From assembly GCA_016191985.1 (NCBI GenBank), contig JACPVB010000162.1, positions 1-15,707 of the forward strand: a stretch of 15,707 nucleotides of DNA, in the 5' to 3' direction. Numbering within the stretch: position 1 is the stretch's first letter; each line of letters opens with the position of its first letter. The stretch is from Chloroflexota bacterium (GTDB taxonomy: Bacteria > Chloroflexota > Anaerolineae > Anaerolineales > Villigracilaceae). A program made the position numbers and the translations under genes. A model generated the notes under the pieces. That model had not been told where the DNA came from and made no database searches. It saw only the letters and a program-made list of their open reading frames with translations. Shown here piece by piece: positions 6,776 to 13,858 of this stretch.

Positions 6776-7312
6776 ATGACCAAACCAATTAAGTCGGGCG
6801 ATTCACCTGCAAATATTTTATGCAAATCCTGCGGACTGTGCTGCTCCGGGCATTTATTTGCCTGGGTGCGACTCAACGCCCCCGAACTAGACCCCGCTCA
6901 ATCCCTCGGCTTGAACGTGATTCGAAATGACCCGCGTCAGCGTGGATTCACCCAACCCTGTCCGCTTTGGGATGGAGTTTGTGCGGTGTACACATCCCCG
7001 CATTATCCGCGCAGTTGCAAGACGTACAAATGCAACGTGCTGCGTCAGCTGCTCGATGAAGCTATTTCATTGCCCGAAGCGTTATCCGTCATTCAAGAGA
7101 CTCTGAGTTTGATCCGCGAGATCGAGCCGCTTTTGCCTGCCTCAAAAGCAATCAGCTTTCGCGAGCGGTTGATCACTCACAAAGAGGAATTGGAAGCAGG
7201 GGGAAAGGAGCACACAGCGTCCGAGCATGAATTTTTACGCCTGACCGAAGCCCTGTTGACCTGTTATGAAGACCGCTTTGGCGTGGATGATTTTATCGAC
7301 TACGAAAAGTAA
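6776..7312 (+). CDS. YkgJ-like cysteine-cluster (CxxCxxCC) protein
   Basis: A 178-residue soluble protein of the CxxCxxCC family (PF03692, often called a putative zinc- or iron-chelating protein). Eight cysteines lie in the first half: CKSCGLCC (C16, C19, C22, C23), then C62, C69, C81 and C86, in the family order with CPLWDGVCAVY and YPRSCKTYKC. Such clusters bind a metal, possibly an iron-sulfur centre; the biochemical function is not established. The C-terminal ~90 residues are helical and charged. I chose ATG 6776 because the upstream 42 codons do not resemble the family and contain the promoter. Divergent from the NYN gene and convergent with the toroid protein gene (32-nt gap). Confidence 0.88.
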   Translation: MTKPIKSGDSPANILCKSCGLCCSGHLFAWVRLNAPELDPAQSLGLNVIRNDPRQRGFTQPCPLWDGVCAVYTSPHYPRSCKTYKCNVLRQLLDEAISLPEALSVIQETLSLIREIEPLLPASKAISFRERLITHKEELEAGGKEHTASEHEFLRLTEALLTCYEDRFGVDDFIDYEK

Positions 7313-7344
7313 CTGAAAAACGATAGGACTGGGATTGTTGCATT

Positions 7345-8271
7345 TCACCCCTCCCACCACCTTAACACCCGCAGCGCCTTCAACGTATTCCACCTGCTAG
7401 GCTGACCCGCTTTTTCCAAATCAAAATATTTTCTTCCAGACATTCCAGTATTCATGGCCCAGCGATCATCGGGCTTTTGTTTCTTTTGTAGAAGTTCAAT
7501 CGCATCGGACATGCGCTCTTCGCGCGGCGCATTGCAGGCTTGGAAATAATCCAGCGCGCGCAGGAAGTCATACCGCCAGCGGGGAGGGAAGGGCATGGTC
7601 GTCATCTTTGCGTCGAAGACCGTGCCCGATCTGTGGGATTTATAAAGATGGTGCGCGAGCAGAAATTCATGTCCACAGGCGCGGACCTGGCTGATTTTCT
7701 TTTTCTTTTCAGGATATGTGCAGTGATATTCGTACAAGCCTTCGAGCGCCAAAATGGTCGTGTGAAATGACGAATGCGTTGCGCCTTTGTATGACCTGCA
7801 ATTCCAGCCGCCATCGGACATTTGCTGGTTGACGACATACGCAGCAACATCGTGAACGCGCTTGTCTGGATAACGAAAATACGCCAGCAGGGCGAGGATC
7901 ATGCTCGTGACGCAGGTCTCGCTGTATTTCCATGAGTACGAAAAGAAATTGATGCCCCCGTCGGTGTAAAAGCCTTCATCGAGAAATAATTTGCAAGCCC
8001 GCTTCGCCTGCGGATTATTTGGTGGCAAACCAAGCAGGCGCAGGGTCAACATGGTGTAGGTGGTGGAGGTCCACTTTGGGGTGTACATTCCGCCGCCCCA
8101 GTGTCCATTTGACTCTTGCAAGGCAAGCAGTTGTGCGCCCCAACCTTCCTTTGCAATCTTTCTGCGTTCCACTTCATATTTCGTTGGGGATAAATTCAAC
8201 AAGTCGCGCTGTACCTGCCAGCGGATGGATGGGTCGCCTTCGAGTAACCAGGAAATGATATCGGGTTTCAT
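7345..8271 (-). CDS. Prenyltransferase / squalene-cyclase-fold (alpha/alpha toroid) protein, function unknown
   Basis: A 308-residue protein built of repeated helix pairs with QW-like motifs: LLALQESNGHWGGG (~49-61), LFLDEGFYTDGGINFF (~95-110) and VNQQMSDGGWNCRSYKGATHSSFHTT (~147-172). This is the toroid fold of squalene-hopene cyclases and prenyltransferase beta subunits. At 308 residues it is about half a hopene cyclase and lacks the DxDD catalytic motif and most QW repeats, so it is unlikely to cyclise triterpenes. Related short bacterial proteins are annotated only as terpene-cyclase-like or prenyltransferase-repeat proteins. No signal peptide. The ATG lies 2 nt after the recJ stop with little ribosome binding site, so it is probably translated by coupling to recJ and shares its transcript. 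Confidence 0.8.
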   Translation of the reverse strand: MKPDIISWLLEGDPSIRWQVQRDLLNLSPTKYEVERRKIAKEGWGAQLLALQESNGHWGGGMYTPKWTSTTYTMLTLRLLGLPPNNPQAKRACKLFLDEGFYTDGGINFFSYSWKYSETCVTSMILALLAYFRYPDKRVHDVAAYVVNQQMSDGGWNCRSYKGATHSSFHTTILALEGLYEYHCTYPEKKKKISQVRACGHEFLLAHHLYKSHRSGTVFDAKMTTMPFPPRWRYDFLRALDYFQACNAPREERMSDAIELLQKKQKPDDRWAMNTGMSGRKYFDLEKAGQPSRWNTLKALRVLRWWEG

Positions 8272-8273
8272 TC

Positions 8274-10553
8274 TTAGAAAAGAATTTTCAGATCGGCGCT
8301 TGCAAAATATTTTCGGTAGGCAGATGTCTCATTCAGTATACCTTTTAAAGCAATAAATAATTCCGCCTGCAGGTAGGGATTCTTTTCCTGCTGTTCTTTG
8401 GAGAGTGTGACTTCATCGTCTTCGATATTCACAGTCAATTGTCCGCCTGCCGCGAGCCATTCCAGCCCGACCTGGATGGCGCTCTCGCGCCCGGCGGATG
8501 CGGAGGCGAGTTCGGAGATGGTCGTCTTTCCGCGGCGCTGGTTAAGAACGAATTTGCACAAGCCTGCCAAATAAGTCAAGAATTCATCGGGCTTTTGCTC
8601 AGCGGGAGGCCTGCCAAAAACATATACAATTTTCGGTTTGATAATTTCCAATGCTTTTTTTAATTCGGCAGGGGAGGGCGGGGTTGTATAAATTGTCAGT
8701 TCATCGGCCTGTTTCAAATCAAGGCGGGATACTCCAGCAGACCGATCTGGTCCCTCCGCCCAAATGAGCGTGGAGGGCTGAAGATTTAACAGCGACGATT
8801 GCAGTCTCAAGTCTCGAATCTCCACTTTCGACTCTCGAACCTCAACAACCTTTTCTTCAACGACGCGGAATTCTTCAAACTGTAACGTAACCTGTTTTTG
8901 TCCGCGATAGGTGGAGGCGCGCAGGGAATAGGCAATATCAAATTTGCTCTCAGAAGGGGGAAGTTCTTCGCCTGCGCCGCCCCACCATAAAATGGATTGC
9001 GCATTTCCGTTCTCGTCTTCGATGTTCAAACGGAGGTGTTCCTTCGTCTTGCCAATTTCCGCAGCGGACTTGAGCCTGACGTTGCGCGTCGCCAGAGTCA
9101 ACTGTGGATTGCCGGCGCCGTAAGGCGCGAGCGCTTCCAATGATTCAGCGAGGGAAATGTCAATTTCGGGCAGAGCAAGCCAGGCGTCGATCTGAAGCGT
9201 GGGTTCCTCGAAGACGATTTCGCCAAGTTGTTTCTCAATCGCTTTGCCGAGTCCACGGCGGAATTGAGTCAATTTATCTGCATCGAATGACATGCCTGCC
9301 GCCATGGGATGACCGCCGAATCCGCGCAGGATTTCTTTTTGCGTGGCGATGGCTTCGGTGATGTGCAGGCCTTCGATGGAACGGGCCGAGCCGCGCATGA
9401 TGCCATCGTCGGATTCATTCAGGAGAATGGCGGGCTTGTGATAACGCTCCACGAGTTTGTTGGCGACAATGCCCACCACGCCGCCGGGCCAGCCCGGGTG
9501 CGCGAGGACGATGGCAGGTTCTTCGAGCAGGTCTGGGTTTGCCTTCAACTGCGCCTCCGCCGCCTGATAGACTTGCGAAGTTAACATGCGCCTTTGCATG
9601 TTCAACCCTTCAATTTGTGCGGCCAGTACGCGGGCGCGAGCAGGGTTATCGGTAAGTAGTAATTCAACGGCGGGGTTGGCATCGCCCAGACGACCGAGCG
9701 CATTCAAACGCGGCGCAAAGGTGAAGCCGATGGTTTCTTCGGTGAGCGTGTCGAGCGCTGCGCCCGCAAGTTCGGCCATTATTTTTAAACCAAGGCGGTT
9801 GGTGTTGCGTAAGGCTTGAATGCCCTTTTGCGCAAGCGAGCGGGTTTCGTTTTTGAGCAAAGCAACGTCAGCGATGAGTCCGAGAGCGACGAGATCGAGT
9901 AATTCGATATTCGATATTCGAGAATCGATGTTCGAGTATCGAATATCGAGCAATGCTTCCGCAAGTTTGTAAGCAACTCCAACTCCCGCGAGGTTTTTCA
10001 AGGGATGATTTTCAGGCAACAACTTTGGATTGATGATTGCTTTTGCGTTTGGGAGTGTTTCGCCAAGGTCGTGATGGTCGGTGACGACCACGTCCACGCC
10101 GCGCGAGTTGGCGTAATCAATGGCTTCGTGCGCGGTGATGCCCGTGTCGCAGGTGAGGATCAAAGTCGCGCCGTTATCGATGATCGGTTTGAGCGTGTCA
10201 ATGTGAACGCCGTGGCTTTCCTTGCCGCGCACAGGAACGTAGTAAATTACATTTGCATTCAAGGCTTGCAGGGTTTGAACCAGCAGGGCGGTGGAGGTCT
10301 GGCCGTCCACGTCGAAATCGCCCCACACGCAGATTTTTTCCCCTTTGCGTATGGCTGCTTTGAGGATGTCAACCGCCTTTTCGATTTCTGGAAATTGCGT
10401 GGAGGGATTTTTTTCTGGATGAAGAAACGCCTCGGCATCTTCGGGACGGCTGATCCCGCGTCGGAGGAGAGTCTGCGCGACGAGCGGAGACAGGTTGAGG
10501 GCGGAGAAAGAAGCGGGAATTTCTATGGGGTGAGGGTCGAGCCAGCGCGTCAT
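8274..10553 (-). CDS. recJ: Single-stranded-DNA-specific 5'-3' exonuclease RecJ with long C-terminal extension
   Basis: A 759-residue RecJ, the exonuclease that trims 5' single strands in RecF-pathway recombination, mismatch repair and base-excision repair. The DHH phosphoesterase domain has GDFDVDG (D79, D81, D83), DTG at 136-138 and the DHH signature at 159-161. The DHHA1 domain ends in GGHPMAAG (413-420), followed by an OB-fold region (~450-565). Typical RecJ proteins end near 560-580. Here about 180 further residues (~580-759) form an extra C-terminal region of unknown role. Two stretches look repeat-derived: residues 202-216 in a loop between DHH motifs, and ~570-585 at the OB/extension junction. 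I chose ATG 10553 (MTRWLDPHP) over a frame extending 59 codons upstream because a TAAAAT box lies 7 nt before it and the upstream residues overlap the divergent lipoprotein gene. Confidence 0.95.
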   Translation of the reverse strand: MTRWLDPHPIEIPASFSALNLSPLVAQTLLRRGISRPEDAEAFLHPEKNPSTQFPEIEKAVDILKAAIRKGEKICVWGDFDVDGQTSTALLVQTLQALNANVIYYVPVRGKESHGVHIDTLKPIIDNGATLILTCDTGITAHEAIDYANSRGVDVVVTDHHDLGETLPNAKAIINPKLLPENHPLKNLAGVGVAYKLAEALLDIRYSNIDSRISNIELLDLVALGLIADVALLKNETRSLAQKGIQALRNTNRLGLKIMAELAGAALDTLTEETIGFTFAPRLNALGRLGDANPAVELLLTDNPARARVLAAQIEGLNMQRRMLTSQVYQAAEAQLKANPDLLEEPAIVLAHPGWPGGVVGIVANKLVERYHKPAILLNESDDGIMRGSARSIEGLHITEAIATQKEILRGFGGHPMAAGMSFDADKLTQFRRGLGKAIEKQLGEIVFEEPTLQIDAWLALPEIDISLAESLEALAPYGAGNPQLTLATRNVRLKSAAEIGKTKEHLRLNIEDENGNAQSILWWGGAGEELPPSESKFDIAYSLRASTYRGQKQVTLQFEEFRVVEEKVVEVRESKVEIRDLRLQSSLLNLQPSTLIWAEGPDRSAGVSRLDLKQADELTIYTTPPSPAELKKALEIIKPKIVYVFGRPPAEQKPDEFLTYLAGLCKFVLNQRRGKTTISELASASAGRESAIQVGLEWLAAGGQLTVNIEDDEVTLSKEQQEKNPYLQAELFIALKGILNETSAYRKYFASADLKILF
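8810..8843. repeat. In-frame 13-bp direct repeat inside recJ
   Basis: AGTCTCGAATCTC (8810-8822) and ACTCTCGAACCTC (8831-8843) are copies with two mismatches, spaced 21 nt (seven codons) apart. They encode VEVRESKVEIRDLRL (about residues 570-584), a charged segment between the OB region and the C-terminal extension. It looks like a small palindrome/repeat-type insert rather than conserved domain. Confidence 0.55.
9905..9948. repeat. 44-bp near-palindrome inserted in frame in recJ
   Basis: A 44-bp segment is symmetric around 9926/9927 with 19 of 22 position pairs complementary. It is built of CGATATTCGA-type units ending in CGAATATCG. It encodes IRYSNIDSRISNIE, residues ~203-217 of RecJ, a loop between conserved KLAEALLD and LLDLVALGLIADV. 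Composition (AT-rich, TCGA-rich) contrasts with flanking codons, suggesting insertion of a short palindromic element that kept the frame. Confidence 0.72.
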
Positions 10554-10560
10554 ATTAATG

Positions 10561-10566
10561 ATTTTA
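10561..10566 (-). promoter_or_regulatory. -10 box of recJ (leaderless)
   Basis: TAAAAT on the reverse strand ends 7 nt before ATG 10553; no Shine-Dalgarno precedes the ATG. The -35 region is unconvincing. The spacing equals that of the NYN and cysteine-cluster genes, so a leaderless recJ mRNA is predicted. Confidence 0.5.
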
Positions 10567-10581
10567 ATCGAGTTTACGTTG

Positions 10582-10600
10582 TAAAATGCTTGAAAAGGAG
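10582..10600 (+). promoter_or_regulatory. Possible -10 and ribosome binding site of the lipoprotein gene
   Basis: TAAAAT at 10582-10587 is followed by AAGGAG at 10595-10600, 5 nt before ATG 10606. The Shine-Dalgarno is strong and fixes the start; the -10 assignment is tentative. Both lie in the 52-bp divergent spacer shared with recJ. Confidence 0.5.
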
Positions 10601-10605
10601 ATTGC

Positions 10606-12069
10606 ATGAATAAGTTTGCGCTTCCGCTTATTTTGGTGTTGTTGCTTTCATCCTGTAATCTGCCAGATGCAACGCCGTCTGCAATATCGGCATCCCCAAT
10701 CCCACTCCCTGCCACTCCAACCAAAATCACAGAACCACCATCGCTGGACGCAAATCCATTAGTTTGGTTTGCTCCGTTGCCTCCCCTGCCAATTGTGAAT
10801 GGACGTCCCTTTACCGGTTCGGATGATTATATAAACCTGTTTGTGCCAGAGGCTCAATGGCAGGTTGCGGCGAGTCGGGTTCAAGTATTCAAGTTGTATG
10901 GCGAGTGGGTTGGGTATGCTTCGGAGTCGCAGCTTAAACAAGCGGTTCAAGATGTTCAACACCGCGGCCTTGCCCTGGCGATGGAATTCGGCCCTCTTGA
11001 TGCGGAAGATTGCGGAGCAGGAATTGAAGGATTCTCAGGGGTGAGTTACGCTGTCAGTGCGGCCAGGCGGATCAAATCTGCAGGCGGGACGTTACACTTG
11101 CTGGCAATGGATGAACCCTATTTTTACGGCCATTTCTATGATGGTCCAAACGCATGTAAATGGAGCGCGGAAAAGATTGCGCAGGAGATTGACCAGTTTG
11201 CCCAATCCATGAAAGCCGTTTTCCCTGAGATTATCATTGGCGATACAGAGGCGCTTGCAGGTCCAGCGGGAGCGGATGAATACAAAACCTGGATGCGAAA
11301 ATTCCGTGAGGTCAATGGGTATGATCTGGCTTTCCTACACCTGGATATCGATTGGAGCCGTCCCACCTGGCCGGATGAGGTGATTTCAATCGAGGAATAT
11401 GGAGACGAGGTCAATGTGCCTGTTGGAATTATTTATGCAGGCAATGCTTTCGATGCAACCGACGAGGCCTGGCTTTCTGCCGCGGGAGAGCGCGTGAAGA
11501 AATTGGAGATCGAAAAGAACGGCAGCCCCGACCACGTTCTTTTTCAATCATGGGACGATAAGCCAGATCATGTGCTTCCAGAGGAGGTTGATTTTACTTT
11601 CACCAATTTCATCAATGATTATTTTACGGAAAAATCCGCACTAGGCTTTCAGCGTGAAGGCGCGGGCGCAAACCTTGCGCTTGGCAAACCCGTTCGGGTC
11701 TCAAGCCTTACGGGCAATCTGGCTGGCCCATTGGCAGTGGATGGCGATTTGGGGACCTTATGGAATTCTGGCGGCGGAGCGACACAGTGGATCGAAATTG
11801 ATCTCGGCGCAGAATTTAGTGTTCGAGAATTCCGCTTGACGATCAGCCAATATCCCGAAGGCAAAACCATCCATCGCATTTTGGGCAGAAGCGCGAATGG
11901 TCAATTCACTATGCTGACTACCTTTGAAGGCATTACTGCGGATGGGCAGGTTCTGGTATTTACACCCGCACAGCCTGTTTCAGGGATTCAATTTGTTCGA
12001 GTGGAGACAGTCAGCAGTCCATCCTGGGTGGCGTGGAGAGAGGTTGAGGTAATCGATGCGGGAGAATAA
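10606..12069 (+). CDS. Lipoprotein with unassigned (possibly TIM-barrel) domain and C-terminal F5/8 type C domain
   Basis: A 487-residue exported lipoprotein. The signal peptide (1-16) ends in the lipobox LLSSC with C17 as lipidation site, then a Pro/Thr/Ser-rich tether (~22-48). Residues ~50-340 look like a beta/alpha barrel of glycoside-hydrolase type: strands end in acidic residues such as FGPLD (D132), LLAMDEPYF (D169, E170), IIGDTEALAG (D213, E215) and LHLDIDW (D247, D249). No catalytic pair can be assigned. Residues ~352-485 form an F5/8 type C (discoidin, CBM32-like) jelly roll with ANLALGKPVRVSS, AVDGDLGTLWNSGG and IEIDLGAEFSVREFRL. It probably binds or processes polysaccharide at the cell surface. 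It has a strong Shine-Dalgarno and is divergent from recJ. Hydrolase activity is inferred, not shown. Confidence 0.85.
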   Translation: MNKFALPLILVLLLSSCNLPDATPSAISASPIPLPATPTKITEPPSLDANPLVWFAPLPPLPIVNGRPFTGSDDYINLFVPEAQWQVAASRVQVFKLYGEWVGYASESQLKQAVQDVQHRGLALAMEFGPLDAEDCGAGIEGFSGVSYAVSAARRIKSAGGTLHLLAMDEPYFYGHFYDGPNACKWSAEKIAQEIDQFAQSMKAVFPEIIIGDTEALAGPAGADEYKTWMRKFREVNGYDLAFLHLDIDWSRPTWPDEVISIEEYGDEVNVPVGIIYAGNAFDATDEAWLSAAGERVKKLEIEKNGSPDHVLFQSWDDKPDHVLPEEVDFTFTNFINDYFTEKSALGFQREGAGANLALGKPVRVSSLTGNLAGPLAVDGDLGTLWNSGGGATQWIEIDLGAEFSVREFRLTISQYPEGKTIHRILGRSANGQFTMLTTFEGITADGQVLVFTPAQPVSGIQFVRVETVSSPSWVAWREVEVIDAGE

Positions 12070-12145
12070 AAAGGCATGCAGGGATGAAGGTTTTAAGCTT
12101 GCGTTGAGCTGGGAGCACTCAAAGTTTGTTGGTAAATAGGCTCAA

Positions 12146-12219
12146 GCCGCCGTCCCTTGCGAAGCACCCTGTGGGCGGCGGCGTTCTGCAGGAAACCCTT
12201 CGCCGAGGACGGCGAAGGG
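12146..12219. other. Structured intergenic segment with two GC-rich hairpins
   Basis: Within the 230-bp gap after the lipoprotein gene, GCCGCCG (12146-12152) pairs with CGGCGGC (12176-12182) around a 23-nt loop. CCCTTCGCCG (12196-12205) pairs perfectly with CGGCGAAGGG (12210-12219) around a 4-nt loop. Neither is followed by a clear U-tract on the + strand; on the - strand the second is followed by TTTCCTGC. It may end the lipoprotein mRNA in a non-classical way, be a repeat unit, or be a small structured RNA. I see no ORF supported here. Confidence 0.55.
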
Positions 12220-12287
12220 AGCAAACTCATCTACAATCTTTTAGTGCACCCGTTGAGTTGTGCATAACTTTTCGTCCTTTTGCCATG

Positions 12288-12293
12288 TATAAT
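12288..12293 (+). promoter_or_regulatory. -10 box of the DUF3052-type gene (leaderless)
   Basis: A perfect TATAAT ends 6 nt before ATG 12300, with no Shine-Dalgarno. No good -35 is seen 16-18 nt upstream. This spacing fixes the start at 12300 rather than farther upstream in the same open frame. Confidence 0.65.
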
Positions 12294-12299
12294 TTTGAA

Positions 12300-12716
12300 A
12301 TGGCTGATACTGGTTACTCTGGAACCCCACTTGTAAAGAAACTTGGATTCAATAAATCTCCGCTCAAGGTGTTGACGGTCAATGCACCGAAGGAATATGG
12401 TTCGTGGCTGGGTGTATTGCCCGAAGGTGTGACTTTGGCGACCAGGGCAAAACATCCCATTGAAGCCGCGCATGTGTTTACCACCGAGAGCGCTTTCCTG
12501 AATGCGTTTCTTTCCAAATTACGGAACGGACTCAAACAGGATGGTTTTGTGTGGGTTTCGTGGCCGAAGAAATCGTCGAAGGTCCCCACAGACATTACGG
12601 AAGATACCATCCGTGAGATCGCGCTTCCGCTTGGGTTTGTGGATGTGAAAGTCTGCGCGGTGAGCGAAGTTTGGTCGGGGTTGAAACTGGTGATACAAAA
12701 ATCGGAAAGAAGGTAA
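12300..12716 (+). CDS. DUF3052-type small protein
   Basis: A 138-residue soluble protein beginning MADTGYSGTPLVKKLGF, the hallmark N-terminus of the DUF3052 family, with WVSWPKKSSKVPTDITEDTIRE and LGFVDVKVCAVSEVWSGLKLV in the C-terminal half, also typical. Length is normal for the family. No enzymatic residues or membrane segments stand out and the molecular function is unknown; SGLKLVIQK suggests a closing beta-strand. The open frame continues 58 codons upstream, but those pass through the two GC-rich hairpins and do not resemble the family. Convergent with the tryptophan dioxygenase gene. Confidence 0.87.
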   Translation: MADTGYSGTPLVKKLGFNKSPLKVLTVNAPKEYGSWLGVLPEGVTLATRAKHPIEAAHVFTTESAFLNAFLSKLRNGLKQDGFVWVSWPKKSSKVPTDITEDTIREIALPLGFVDVKVCAVSEVWSGLKLVIQKSERR

Positions 12717-12721
12717 TGCCA

Positions 12722-12760
12722 TTGCGGGGAGTGTTTGTTGCGACAAGGCAATCCCCGCAA
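12722..12760. terminator. Hairpin between convergent genes, possible bidirectional terminator
   Basis: TTGCGGGGA (12722-12730) and TCCCCGCAA (12752-12760) form a perfect 9-bp stem; the 21-nt loop contains TTGT/ACAA that can pair further. It lies 5 nt past the DUF3052 stop and 11 nt past the dioxygenase stop (12772). No U-tract follows on either strand, so classical intrinsic termination is uncertain. Confidence 0.45.
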
Positions 12761-12771
12761 CGAGGAAATTC

Positions 12772-13812
12772 TTATACGTTGAAACTCATTCTCTTTTTGA
12801 CCGCCCCAGGCAGGTCGGGCAATTTGCTCCGCTCAACCAGGAAGGTGGTAATCTCTGTCAACTCCTTGAAGATATAATGTTGTCGCAGCGCACCTTCGAG
12901 GTAGCCTGCTCCGCTCGTGCCGCCCGTGCCAATCCGCATCCCGATCATGCGGCGCGCCATGAGCATATGCTTGTAACGCCATTGCGAAAGCAATTCATCA
13001 ACATCGATCAGGGTGGTGAGCAAATCGAATGGAAGTTGAAAAATAGGCAGGTTGCGGTACAGCATAATAAACAACACCGCGCGCATGGCGTGGACCGAAA
13101 ATTCCCCCAGTCCTTCCTTATAGAAGACGCGCTCCAATTCATCCGACCGTCCCTGCTCCGCATTCGAAAGACTGCTCTGATAAATCTGCTTGTAATCGCT
13201 CCAGAATTTTGCCGTTTCATGCTCAAGCGGGTATTGGGATGGATACTTCTCCCAAAGCGACTCGTCGAAAAAAGGAGTCCGCTCCGCCCATCGGATGACC
13301 AACTCTTTGAGCGTCGCCTCTTTCTCTACCTGATTAATGGTCCCGTAATCCTGTTGGTTGAATCCACCCGGACGAGTGTTTTTATAATAGCTCGCCTTGT
13401 AGCGTTGATCCATTTTCAATCCCAGTTTTGCTTCGATGATTCGGAATTGCAGGCTTTGGAATCCCGAAGACGGCAGGAGCAGGTCTCTGAATTCGAGGAA
13501 ATCCATCGGCGTCATCGTTTCAAGGATATCCACCTGACGGTTAAGCACCTCCAAAATTTTAACTACCCGCTTCAACTTGTGGACAGCGATGCTCATCTCC
13601 CCCGCATTGTCGTTGACATTGTCCGTGGAGAAGATTCCACGCACCACATCCAGCTCGTGGATGATTTGCTTAAACCACAGTTCATATGCCTGATGGATAA
13701 TGATGAACAGCATTTCATCGGTTTTGCCCGAACTTTTAGGATGCTGACTGCCAAGAATTTTATCGAGTTCAAGATAGTCGGCATAATACAGGGGATTGGT
13801 TTCTTCTGTCAT
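12772..13812 (-). CDS. kynA: Tryptophan 2,3-dioxygenase
   Basis: A 346-residue heme dioxygenase that opens the indole ring of L-tryptophan with O2 to give N-formylkynurenine, the first step of the kynurenine route. Motifs of the family are intact: DEMLFIIIHQAYELWFKQ with active-site H40, SSGFQSLQFR with R124 that binds the substrate carboxylate, WRYKHMLMARRMIG with H282 as probable heme ligand, and GTGGTSGAGYL for substrate contact. It is somewhat longer than the ~300-residue Xanthomonas-type enzymes, with the extra residues between R124 and H282. Start ATG 13812 has GAGGA 5 nt upstream; an upstream extension of 30 codons would run into the preceding terminator. No kynureninase or kynurenine formamidase gene is adjacent. 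It implies oxygen and heme availability at least at times. Confidence 0.95.
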   Translation of the reverse strand: MTEETNPLYYADYLELDKILGSQHPKSSGKTDEMLFIIIHQAYELWFKQIIHELDVVRGIFSTDNVNDNAGEMSIAVHKLKRVVKILEVLNRQVDILETMTPMDFLEFRDLLLPSSGFQSLQFRIIEAKLGLKMDQRYKASYYKNTRPGGFNQQDYGTINQVEKEATLKELVIRWAERTPFFDESLWEKYPSQYPLEHETAKFWSDYKQIYQSSLSNAEQGRSDELERVFYKEGLGEFSVHAMRAVLFIMLYRNLPIFQLPFDLLTTLIDVDELLSQWRYKHMLMARRMIGMRIGTGGTSGAGYLEGALRQHYIFKELTEITTFLVERSKLPDLPGAVKKRMSFNV

Positions 13813-13858
13813 AAGTTCCTCACATTGGCGAAAATGGATTTCTTCGCATTGTACTTGG

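Noticed and set aside
7345..8271. Squalene-hopene cyclase
   Set aside because: QW-like repeats are present but the DxDD motif and half of the protein are missing, so only the fold can be claimed.
10005..10613. 202-codon open frame on the + strand
   Set aside because: Antisense to the conserved DHH part of recJ; no ribosome site and no recognisable protein.
10554..10730. 59-codon extension of RecJ
   Set aside because: It would overlap the lipoprotein gene start and its Shine-Dalgarno; the conserved RecJ N-terminus begins at ATG 10553.
12126..12299. N-terminal extension of the DUF3052-type protein by 58 residues
   Set aside because: The added residues read through two hairpins and the TATAAT box and do not resemble the family; start at 12300 preferred.
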